From an uncultured Lachnospiraceae bacterium (GTDB taxonomy: Bacteria > Bacillota > Clostridia > Lachnospirales > Lachnospiraceae), in assembly GCA_934317005.1 (NCBI GenBank), contig CAKREB010000030.1, positions 1 to 8,715 of the forward strand: a DNA stretch of 8,715 nucleotides, written 5' to 3'. Position 1 is the stretch's first letter, and the number at the start of each line of letters is the position of its first letter. This document shows, one piece after another, positions 1 through 6,110 of the stretch. Under the pieces are notes generated by a model. It made no database searches. It saw only the letters and a program-made list of their open reading frames with translations, and had not been told where the DNA came from. The position numbers and the translations under genes are program-made.

Positions 1-26
1 ACTATGCCCTCTCTGCAAATTTCCTG
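1..26 (-). promoter_or_regulatory. Shine-Dalgarno sequence of the next gene, which starts outside the window
   Basis: On the minus strand, just after the stop codon of the NlpC/P60 gene, AGAGAGGG lies at 7-14 with only six bases left before the window edge. This is the right distance for a start codon immediately outside. In related CTn elements the CD1108-type gene is followed by small DUF4315 and CD1107/DUF4366 genes, so one of these is expected next. That identity is inference from family gene order; no coding sequence of it is visible here. Confidence 0.35.
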
Positions 27-1949
27 TTATGGTCTTCCTATCACAACAATCTTTCCTGTGCTTGCCACATCCCGGTAAACCACACCAAGATTTTCATTAA
101 GTGCCTCTACCACCTTGCCATTTCCGACATAAACTGCCACATGGCTGATGTTCTTATATCTTCCGTTGCCTGTGAAACTATAAAAGATAAGGTCTCCCGG
201 CTGTAACTCATCAAAGGAGACAGTATTTCCGGCTTCATCCAGTCCCTGTGCCTCCGCTGCCGCCGTGGTTGCACCGCCGTAACTAATATCCACACCTGCA
301 TCCTTCCACGAATAATAGGCTAAGGAGCTGCAGTCATAATAGTTACCGCTGTCTCTTAAATCCTGACTATAAGGAAAACCAACTCTGTGTAGTGCATAGG
401 AGCAGACTGTTTTCTGCCTGCTGTCTGTAATTTCGTTTAGGATGGCATTGATTTCATCCTCAGTCATGGAGCTTACTCCCGGACTTCCGCCTCCGTCGCC
501 ACTTCCGCTTCCTGCATATCCAAGCTGTCCCATAAACTCTGGACTCATGATCTGCTCAAGCATTTCCACATGATCAGAGTTAAACCCATAGACTGAAATC
601 ATATCCCTGTACGATTTCAGCGTTACATTCACATACAGAACAGACTTCGTGACAGTAGTCACATTTCCGTCTGCATCTGTTTCTTCCACATCCTTTGTTC
701 CGGTGCTTGTGGTGTATGAACACATATCATTTACTACTGCCTGCAGCCAGCCTTTTGAAGTGTCATTCATGACTGTTGCAGTATCTCCGACACCATGCTT
801 GACCATATAGACAGCCATGATGTCATAGTAATTGCTTGGGTTTTCTTCCATACCTTCATAATCCACATAGACAAGCTCTCCAAGGTCATATCCGGTATGT
901 TCATTCACTTTCGTGTTCACATCCCGGTTAAACTCCTGCACATAGGCACTCGTTACTGTCTGTACTGTATCTCCTGATTCAAGTTGTGGCAGGAATAAAG
1001 CAAATGGAGAATTGTAAAGGATTGCTATCACCGCTATAACCGGAACAGCAATCATGGCAACTACAAGAACAAGTAATAAAAGCACCAATCCTATAATCGG
1101 TGCAGCTGCCTTTACCCAGGTAATCGCTTTTCGCACAATCAGATCCTTTACCAGCTTTGCCACGCTATCCGTCTGATTCTCCTGTGCTTTCATCTTATCC
1201 AGAAAGTACTTTATCTTCCTGCTCCGGTTGGTCATCTTTTCATCCTTGACCTCTATGGACACACCTGCAGCATATCCGGCTGCCATGCCGATTGCAGTAC
1301 CAACTCCCGGTGCAACCGCTGTTCCTGCCGCCGTAGCAGCTGCCTTTGTAGCAGTTTTTGTTGCAACCTTGGCAGTAGTCTTGGCTGTTTCTTTTGCCGT
1401 CTCTTTAGCTACTGCCTTGGCTGTATTTTTGGCAGCTTTCTTTGCTGTCTTTTTTGCCAGCTTCTTTCCTGCATCTACCTTCTTGATACGCTTCTTTGCC
1501 TTGGCTGCCGCCTTTTTTCTAAAAAGTGCTGCACCCTTAGAAGCAGTTCCGGTAACAGGGCGGCTAGCTTCATATGCAAGATATGCTGCCTGCGATACTT
1601 CCTGCCCGCCTTCCATCTGCTCTGTTACTGCCCCGGCTGTAAGTGCACCTGTTCTTCCTGCAATGTGAAGATTGGTGTTCTTGGTCTTGATGGAAGTGTT
1701 GGCTTCTTTAAGGTTTCGCCTGAATCTTGATAATCCCTTATTCTTCGGCTCCGACTGATGAATGGTACTCTTGCGATAGGACTTCTTTTTATCATCAGAT
1801 ACCTTTGCACCGATAGTCTTAGGACATTTCTCTACTGTATAGATGTTGCTGCCTTTAATCTTGGCTCCATTTGGTTCGTGGGCATGAATCTTGGCTTTCT
1901 CCTTGGTGTGAATGACCATTGGCTTGTCATCAACCTTTCTAATTTTCAA
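27..1949 (-). CDS. CD1108-type mobile element protein: membrane-anchored NlpC/P60 (C40) cell-wall peptidase
   Basis: Predicted conjugation-associated peptidoglycan hydrolase of 640 aa, likely cutting stem peptides so that the secretion channel can cross the wall. Visible regions: a basic N-terminus; a Lys/Ala/Thr-rich helical stretch at about 143-207; a Gly/Ala-rich segment at 208-229; one transmembrane helix at about 284-312; an extracytoplasmic domain of unknown fold at about 325-475; a Gly/Ser linker at 480-493; and a C-terminal NlpC/P60 domain at about 505-640. That domain has Cys540 in YDCSSL and His603 in ISHVAVYVG. The usual third polar residue (often His in an IHA-type motif) aligns with Glu615 or lies near Asn618. 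No lysozyme or lytic transglycosylase domain is evident, unlike Tn916 Orf14. I chose the TTG at 1949 because AGGAGG (1958-1963) sits 8 nt upstream; the in-frame GTG at 1958 overlaps that site. The family resemblance to CD1108 is by recognition of the N-terminal sequence and gene order. Confidence 0.85.
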   Translation of the reverse strand: MKIRKVDDKPMVIHTKEKAKIHAHEPNGAKIKGSNIYTVEKCPKTIGAKVSDDKKKSYRKSTIHQSEPKNKGLSRFRRNLKEANTSIKTKNTNLHIAGRTGALTAGAVTEQMEGGQEVSQAAYLAYEASRPVTGTASKGAALFRKKAAAKAKKRIKKVDAGKKLAKKTAKKAAKNTAKAVAKETAKETAKTTAKVATKTATKAAATAAGTAVAPGVGTAIGMAAGYAAGVSIEVKDEKMTNRSRKIKYFLDKMKAQENQTDSVAKLVKDLIVRKAITWVKAAAPIIGLVLLLLVLVVAMIAVPVIAVIAILYNSPFALFLPQLESGDTVQTVTSAYVQEFNRDVNTKVNEHTGYDLGELVYVDYEGMEENPSNYYDIMAVYMVKHGVGDTATVMNDTSKGWLQAVVNDMCSYTTSTGTKDVEETDADGNVTTVTKSVLYVNVTLKSYRDMISVYGFNSDHVEMLEQIMSPEFMGQLGYAGSGSGDGGGSPGVSSMTEDEINAILNEITDSRQKTVCSYALHRVGFPYSQDLRDSGNYYDCSSLAYYSWKDAGVDISYGGATTAAAEAQGLDEAGNTVSFDELQPGDLIFYSFTGNGRYKNISHVAVYVGNGKVVEALNENLGVVYRDVASTGKIVVIGRP

Positions 1950-1957
1950 TTTTCTCA

Positions 1958-1963
1958 CCTCCT
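1958..1963 (-). promoter_or_regulatory. Shine-Dalgarno sequence that fixes a TTG start for the NlpC/P60 gene
   Basis: AGGAGG on the minus strand is separated by 8 nt from TTG at 1949-1947. The upstream in-frame GTG (1958-1956) shares a base with this site and so cannot be the start served by it. Initiation at TTG removes three residues (M-R-K) from the longest open frame. Confidence 0.7.
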
Positions 1964-1969
1964 ACTTTG

Positions 1970-2016
1970 AAAAATAAAATAAGCCGCTAGGGAGCAAAAA
2001 TTACTCCTTAACGGCT
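1970..2016 (-). terminator. Rho-independent terminator-like hairpin between the repair genes and the NlpC/P60 gene
   Basis: Minus-strand RNA forms a 13-position stem (2004-2016 with 1982-1994). Twelve positions pair, counting one G-U, and the loop has 9 nt. The stem is followed by the U-rich tail UAUUUUAUUUUU. It ends only about 7 nt before the Shine-Dalgarno sequence of the NlpC/P60 gene. It could end transcripts of the repair cargo, or act as an attenuator for the gene downstream. Confidence 0.6.
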
Positions 2017-2054
2017 ATGTAAAATCATTCAATATTCAATTATTAAAAGCAACA

Positions 2055-2071
2055 TGAAACTGAAAGTTTCA
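2055..2071 (-). repeat. Short perfect inverted repeat just after the ATL-like gene
   Basis: TGAAACT and AGTTTCA flank a 3-nt centre, 10 bases past the stop codon of the ATL-like gene. On the minus strand the stem can be extended by G-U pairs and is followed by UGUUGCUUUU, so it may be a weak first terminator ahead of the stronger one at 1970-2016. An operator role is the alternative. Confidence 0.35.
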
Positions 2072-2080
2072 CATTATCTA

Positions 2081-2557
2081 TTACAATGTAAATAATGCTT
2101 TTTCGTAGTCCTTAACATAATACTTAATATTGGTTCTACCTTTTTGTATTACAGTATGTCCCTCATTCTCAAGCATCTCCTTTTGTGCCTCAACTCCTCC
2201 GGGATACTTTGCATTTAATTCCCCATTTGCTTTTAATGTTCTCCAATAAGGTGTTTTATCTTCTGCACGCTGATAACTCGCCCATGCAACTATTGAAACA
2301 AAAATTCCAGCTGTGATTGGCTCTGTAAAATCAGCACCGCTTTGTTTAGCAAAGTAATCTCTTATTGTACCTACAGTAAGCAATTTACCACAAGGCACAA
2401 GTCGCATTACTTTGTCATAGTCAATAGGTGGGGCAAAGTACATTTTATCTCCACCATATTTTTCAATGCTCTTTTCATCTGTTATTATTTGAACTTTAGG
2501 CATATCCTTGCTATCCATAAGCATAGCATTAAAATCTTTTTTATCTTCATTTGCCAT
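2081..2557 (-). CDS. MGMT-family alkyltransferase-like (ATL) protein without acceptor cysteine
   Basis: This 158-aa protein carries the DNA-binding domain of O6-alkylguanine-DNA alkyltransferases in its C-terminal part. GKLLTVGTIRDYFAK (57-71) matches the helix-turn-helix entry. TPYWR (102-106) falls where catalytic members have IPCHR. The tail GELNAKYPGGVEAQKEMLENEG (112-133 region) is the usual G-x-L-x-x-YPGG-x-E-A-Q-x-x-L-x-x-EG ending. The acceptor Cys is Tyr104, so methyl transfer is not expected. As in known ATL proteins, which have Trp at this place, it more likely binds O6-alkylguanine and flags it for another repair route. The first ~55 residues are not part of this domain and I do not recognise them. 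The start at 2557 is chosen for GGAGGTG (2564-2570) at 8 nt; an upstream ATG at 2581 has no comparable site. Base composition is more AT-rich than the transfer genes, consistent with separate acquisition. Confidence 0.8.
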   Translation of the reverse strand: MANEDKKDFNAMLMDSKDMPKVQIITDEKSIEKYGGDKMYFAPPIDYDKVMRLVPCGKLLTVGTIRDYFAKQSGADFTEPITAGIFVSIVAWASYQRAEDKTPYWRTLKANGELNAKYPGGVEAQKEMLENEGHTVIQKGRTNIKYYVKDYEKALFTL

Positions 2558-2590
2558 AAGTATCACCTCCAAGCCAATCATATCTCAATA

Positions 2591-2619
2591 AATATACTCA
2601 TGCAATGAGACGGTTTTAA
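2591..2619 (-). promoter_or_regulatory. Candidate sigma-A promoter with internal palindrome, ahead of the ATL-like gene
   Basis: The minus strand has TTAAAA (2614-2619), a 17-bp spacer and TATATT (2591-2596), a fair match to TTGACA-17-TATAAT. The spacer contains the inverted repeat CTCAT-GCA-ATGAG (2597-2609), which could be an operator. The start codon lies about 30 nt downstream of the predicted transcript start. Judged by eye only. Confidence 0.35.
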
Positions 2620-2648
2620 AATTTCTCTCAAAAATTCATATTCGTCTC
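2607..2648. repeat. Spaced inverted repeat between the AlkC-like and ATL-like genes
   Basis: GAGACG at 2607-2612 and CGTCTC at 2643-2648 are complementary across 30 AT-rich bases that can themselves fold. No run of U follows on either strand, so this is not a standard terminator. It may be an mRNA structure in the intergenic spacer, and it overlaps the candidate promoter of the ATL-like gene. Confidence 0.3.
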
Positions 2649-2679
2649 TCCGTTAAACACACCGGCTTACTGGGATTTA

Positions 2680-3297
2680 TCAGTTAATAAGTTTACTCGC
2701 CAGTTTGTATACTTGATTTATTTCTTTGCTTTCTAACTTCCAGTTATTGAGTTCATCTTTAATCAGCTCCGGAAATTTTTTACTAATATCTCTTAAAGCA
2801 TTACCTACTGATTTCCTAACATATTCACTCGGATCTTCTTTTAAGGCTACAATCCGCCTAATTGCTTCATTCGGATTATCTTTGAAATATGGTCTACTTG
2901 TCCATATTCTTAATCCTTCCGTAACTGCTCTCCTCGTATTTGGATTATCATTTTCTAACCATTCATCAATGATCGGAAGTGCTTTTTCATATCCTGTATT
3001 TTTGCAAAATTCATCAAATGCCTTTGCTAATACTTCCTGAACTCTCCAATTATCATCTTTAGAAACTTCATCTCTCATAAATGTCAAAATATCATTTTGT
3101 TCTGATAAGTATCCAAAAAGAAATACACCGTACATTCTTACTTGATAGGTATTTGAGTTATAAGCTAAAAACGCCAACTTCTTGACAAATTCTTTATCAT
3201 TAGATCTATAATCGGATAAGGCTCTTTTTTCTTCCTCTTTAAAACCATTTTCTATCAAAGAAAATTCTTTTTCTAAACTCGCAATATAATTTTCCAA
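2680..3297 (-). CDS. HEAT-repeat DNA alkylation repair protein, AlkC/AlkD superfamily (AlkC-like)
   Basis: This all-helical, Lys/Glu-rich protein of 205 aa resembles the AlkC/AlkD superfamily of HEAT-like repeat DNA glycosylases, which remove N-alkylated bases without flipping them out of the helix. Marker segments are DDNWRVQEVLAKAFDEFC (81-98), NPNTRRAVTEGLR (118-130), TSRPYF (133-138), and a repeat at 154-178 with EDPSEYVRKSVGNALRD followed by ISKKFPEL. The pairing of an RRxVxEGxR motif with a DPSEYVRxSVxNxLxDIxK motif is AlkC-like. Glycosylase activity is inferred from the family, and I cannot assign the catalytic acid with certainty. The start is TTG at 3297, preceded at 7 nt by AAGGTG; no better ATG is in frame nearby. 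It sits about 120 bases upstream of the ATL-like gene on the same strand. Both are AT-rich compared with the flanking transfer genes, suggesting a paired cargo module. Confidence 0.75.
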   Translation of the reverse strand: MENYIASLEKEFSLIENGFKEEEKRALSDYRSNDKEFVKKLAFLAYNSNTYQVRMYGVFLFGYLSEQNDILTFMRDEVSKDDNWRVQEVLAKAFDEFCKNTGYEKALPIIDEWLENDNPNTRRAVTEGLRIWTSRPYFKDNPNEAIRRIVALKEDPSEYVRKSVGNALRDISKKFPELIKDELNNWKLESKEINQVYKLASKLIN

Positions 3298-3343
3298 ACA
3301 AAATCACCTTACTTTCAAATTCAAATTTTCTTTTCCCTAATAA

Positions 3344-3549
3344 TTACAAATATTCCTTGGAAATTGCTTCCACACCATACATTTCCATAAATGCATCCAG
3401 GTCCGCTGCATCCCCAATCAACATATTCTCGTCAAAGTGTACGATAAGCATATCTTAAAATCCAGCCACATGTTCTCCGGTACAAATGATACATTTTAGA
3501 ACTGCTTCCTTATTTATTTTTCATATCGAATCTTATATGCTTTCTTCTT
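3344..3549 (-). pseudogene. Decayed small gene of unknown family between VirB4 and the repair cargo
   Basis: Two minus-strand segments look like one broken coding sequence. From 3549, FKKKAYKIRYEK reads into a stop. A neighbouring frame then reads NKEAVLKCIICTGEHVAGF, meets TAA, and continues in the same frame from ATG at 3451 as a 35-codon stretch ending ISKEYL at 3344. Joined by one frameshift and one stop read-through, they would give a single plausible small protein of about 65 residues. I do not recognise the family. Alternatively only the 35-aa open frame (3344-3451) is real, but it lacks a convincing Shine-Dalgarno sequence. Its position beside the repair genes suggests a remnant left by insertion. 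Confidence 0.45.
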
Positions 3550-3577
3550 AAAAATAGGGAATATCTAATTTATTATC

Positions 3578-3609
3578 ATCAAGGTCGGACATTCATCCGA
3601 CCTCTTGAT
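3578..3609. repeat. Strong inverted repeat downstream of VirB4
   Basis: ATCAAGGTCGGA (3578-3589) and its complement (3596-3609) form a 12-bp stem with a 2-nt bulge and the 6-nt loop CATTCA. It lies about 34 bases past the VirB4 stop codon. Neither strand has a clean U run, though both flanks are AT-rich. It may end or stabilise the 3' end of the upstream transfer transcript, or form the 5' end of a transcript from the promoter candidate just beside it. Confidence 0.5.
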
Positions 3610-3636
3610 TATACTATAGATTCTATAAAAATTCAT
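3608..3636 (-). promoter_or_regulatory. Weak candidate promoter for the cargo region
   Basis: A perfect TATAAT lies on the minus strand at 3608-3613. The -35 position 17 bp upstream reads ATGAAT (3631-3636), only three matches to consensus. The spacer contains the perfect inverted repeat TATAGA-T-TCTATA (3615-3627), a possible operator. A transcript from here would cross the hairpin at 3578-3609 and the decayed gene before reaching the AlkC-like gene. Confidence 0.3.
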
Positions 3637-3642
3637 CTGTTA

Positions 3643-6018
3643 TCACTGCAGCATTGCTTCTTTTTTCTTCTGTTCCGCAATCTTCTCATGAATGTTGGTA
3701 TTATACAGCCTGTACAAATCCGTATCCTTGCTGATCTGATTATCAAAGGGAATTACTACCGAACCACACTTAATAAGTCCCATTCCAGAGGCGGTATTAG
3801 TTACGAACCGAAGCTGTGCCTCTGATACCCCGATAACCTCCGCCATCTTTGAACTGTCTGTATTTGCCTGCTTCAAGAGTGCCACAAACTCAGAGTTTGC
3901 AAGCATTGTGGTTGCTGTGTAATTCTGCAACAGATCGACAACATTCTGCGTGATACCGGTACAAAGACCTCCCTGCTTTCTTACCTTCTTCCAGAGCTGC
4001 TGCAGATATTTTGCAGAATACTCCGAATTAAGCAGGACATGGAACTCATCAATATAGAGCCATGTTGCCTTGCCTCGCTTACCATTCTCAACAATCCTGT
4101 TCTGAATGGACTCCATCATAACAAGCATTGTGATAGGACTAAGCTCTGTACCTAAGTCCCTGATGCCATAGACTGTAAATCTGTTATCCACATCCACATT
4201 TGTCTGGTGGTTGAAGATGTTAAGCGAACCATTTACAAAAAGTTCCAAAGACAATGCAATGTCTTTTGCCTCGTCCTCCGGCTGTGCCATGAGAATATCG
4301 TAAAAATCACTCATTACCGGGATATACTTCTCTTTGCTCCTTGCAATGTCGATATACAGTTTTCTCACACAGCGGTCGATGATTGACTTCTGTCTTGAAT
4401 TTAAGCTGTCACCGATGCACTGCTCACAAAGACCAAGCATGAACTCGCCCTTTTCTCTTACCATTCCCTTGGAATCATTCGGATCAAGGCTCCATACATC
4501 CATCTCCAGCGGATTCACATAGTTATCCGTGTAAGTGGACATATTTACCACTGTTCCACCATAGGTCTCAGCAATATCAAAGTATTCGTTCATTGGATCT
4601 ATGACGATTATTTCATCATCTCCCGACAAGAATACGCTGCCCATCTCCATCTTGCAGAAGAAGGATTTACCGGAACCCGGCACTCCGAAAACGAATCCAT
4701 TTCCGTTTATCAGCTTCTTTCTGTTTCCGATGTTCACATTCTTGCTGATCTGGTTGATGCCATAATAGTTGCCTGTACTGTCATTTAATTCCTGCACATT
4801 GAATGGCATAAGTACTGCAAGTGACTGGGTAAGTAGTGTACGCATTGTCTCCACCTGTCTTACTCCAATCGGAAGTGCTGTGTTGAGTGCCTCCCTCTGC
4901 TTTAAGTAATGTGTGTCAATCGTGCAGCTGTTACGCTTTCCGATAGTCTCCACAGTCTCACATACACTCTCAAGCTCCTTCTTGCTTTCTGCCATAAGAA
5001 TAATAGTTACTCCCACGAAGAAAAGGCACTGGTCATTCTCACGGACATCATCCATGATTTCCTCAATCTCCTTTTTCTCCGTTCTCTTGGCATATGAGAT
5101 TTCCGTAGAAAAATCGTTATTCTTATTACGTACTCTCTGCTGCTTAATGATATCCGACTCAATGCCAAGGTATTTCTTCTGAAGCACCTTTGTGGTCAAA
5201 TCCTTTGGCACAGGCACCACATCAATGCTCGTGATGGAATGAACCGGAAGGGAAGTAATCTCATTGATGAATCTGTCTGACAAACTGCTCGGATACTTTT
5301 TGATAAAAAGTGCCTTGCAGAATTTACTCTCATCCTCAAAATGGTCCGGGAAATATTTCACCATCCCATTGCACAGATCATTTCTAAAATCTGCCCCGAC
5401 CTTCTTTGCCTTTTTGATATCAAAATCAAAGCTGCCCTCATCTCCAAGATGATAATAGTCATAGAGCACTTTCAGTCTCTCATTGCCATTAAGCGGCACA
5501 ATCTCTGCCCCAAGCTCAATGAAAGCCTTGTGTATCGTTGCCTCAAGGGTAGCAAACTGTGCCTTTGCCTCCTCGAAATTCTTTCTCTCAATCGTGATCG
5601 TCAGGTATCTCTCCTGCTCAATCCCCTGTCTGCCCTCAATAATCTTCTCTTCAATGATGTCATTGTAAATTCTTCTGTAATTATTGAAACCATCATTTTT
5701 CTCAGCAATCAGAACCTTGTCACGGAGTTCATCCATGTTTTTGTTCTTATTGTTGATCGTAATCTTATAATTACAGTCCAGCGAATTTAAGAACTTGCAG
5801 TATCTCTCGAAAATACCGATCTGCTCATCCTCGGTTGCTGTCGTGTAATTGATGTCCTGAAAGCGGTAGCATTTGGAATACTTATTTTTGCTTACTTCAA
5901 AAATGCCGTTTTCAGCCACCGCCATAATCTCTATGGTTTCCTGAATGGATTTAGGTGTCTTATACAAAGGCTCACTCGCCTTTTTCAGTAACTTAAATCC
6001 GTCTGTAAATAAACCCAT
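3643..6018 (-). CDS. VirB4-like conjugal transfer ATPase, CD1110 type
   Basis: Cytoplasmic ATPase that energises assembly of the type IV secretion channel and DNA passage; 791 aa, a normal length for the family. The N-terminal ~400 residues form the VirB4 N-domain. Walker A is GVPGSGKS at 445-452. IIVIDPMNEY at 470-479 is the conserved strand after the P-loop domain entry. Walker B is WLYIDEFH at 653-660 with Asp657-Glu658. GITQNVVDLL at 688-697 is the Gln-containing motif typical of VirB4/TraC ATPases. No stops or frameshifts are seen, so the protein looks intact. ATG at 6018 follows GAGGTT with short spacing. The 92-base gap to the PrgI-like gene upstream is unusually structured. Downstream the operon is interrupted by AT-rich cargo before the NlpC/P60 gene, which normally follows closely in relatives. 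Confidence 0.95.
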   Translation of the reverse strand: MGLFTDGFKLLKKASEPLYKTPKSIQETIEIMAVAENGIFEVSKNKYSKCYRFQDINYTTATEDEQIGIFERYCKFLNSLDCNYKITINNKNKNMDELRDKVLIAEKNDGFNNYRRIYNDIIEEKIIEGRQGIEQERYLTITIERKNFEEAKAQFATLEATIHKAFIELGAEIVPLNGNERLKVLYDYYHLGDEGSFDFDIKKAKKVGADFRNDLCNGMVKYFPDHFEDESKFCKALFIKKYPSSLSDRFINEITSLPVHSITSIDVVPVPKDLTTKVLQKKYLGIESDIIKQQRVRNKNNDFSTEISYAKRTEKKEIEEIMDDVRENDQCLFFVGVTIILMAESKKELESVCETVETIGKRNSCTIDTHYLKQREALNTALPIGVRQVETMRTLLTQSLAVLMPFNVQELNDSTGNYYGINQISKNVNIGNRKKLINGNGFVFGVPGSGKSFFCKMEMGSVFLSGDDEIIVIDPMNEYFDIAETYGGTVVNMSTYTDNYVNPLEMDVWSLDPNDSKGMVREKGEFMLGLCEQCIGDSLNSRQKSIIDRCVRKLYIDIARSKEKYIPVMSDFYDILMAQPEDEAKDIALSLELFVNGSLNIFNHQTNVDVDNRFTVYGIRDLGTELSPITMLVMMESIQNRIVENGKRGKATWLYIDEFHVLLNSEYSAKYLQQLWKKVRKQGGLCTGITQNVVDLLQNYTATTMLANSEFVALLKQANTDSSKMAEVIGVSEAQLRFVTNTASGMGLIKCGSVVIPFDNQISKDTDLYRLYNTNIHEKIAEQKKKEAMLQ

Positions 6019-6047
6019 GTCTCTAACCTCGCTTTCTTATAATGAAA

Positions 6048-6097
6048 GCCCGCCGGGAACTTCACCCTGCGGGCTGTGTTCCCGACCTTTCGGTCAG
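6048..6097 (-). promoter_or_regulatory. GC-rich segment with competing hairpins between PrgI and VirB4 genes
   Basis: Minus-strand RNA contains three helices. Helix 1 is a GAAA-capped hairpin (6082-6097, 6 bp with one G-U). Helix 2 pairs CGGGAAC (6078-6084) with GUUCCCG (6054-6060). Helix 3 pairs GCCCGC (6069-6074) with GCGGGC (6048-6053) and is extended inside by GGG/CCC, then followed by UUUC. Helices 2 and 3 interleave with no linker between their 3' arms, so they should exclude each other, as in an attenuator or translation switch. The VirB4 Shine-Dalgarno sequence lies just downstream. Function is inference. Confidence 0.45.
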
Positions 6098-6110
6098 ATA
6101 CTATTCGTTT

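Noticed and set aside
1228..1668. Plus-strand 146-aa open frame rich in Ala, Val and Phe
   Set aside because: It is the antisense shadow of the Lys/Ala/Thr repeat of the NlpC/P60 gene. It has no ribosome site and its composition is explained by the repeat.
1970..3642. Insertion sequence or integron-like boundaries around the repair genes
   Set aside because: I found no transposase, no terminal inverted repeats and no clear target duplication at the edges. The insertion is inferred from gene order and base composition only.
5341..5790. Plus-strand 149-aa open frame opposite the VirB4 gene
   Set aside because: Lies entirely inside the intact VirB4 coding sequence, with no start signal and no recognisable domain.
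6048..6084. H-type pseudoknot from the two interleaved helices
   Set aside because: The two 3' arms are directly adjacent, leaving no linker to cross a 7-bp helix. Competing hairpins are more likely.
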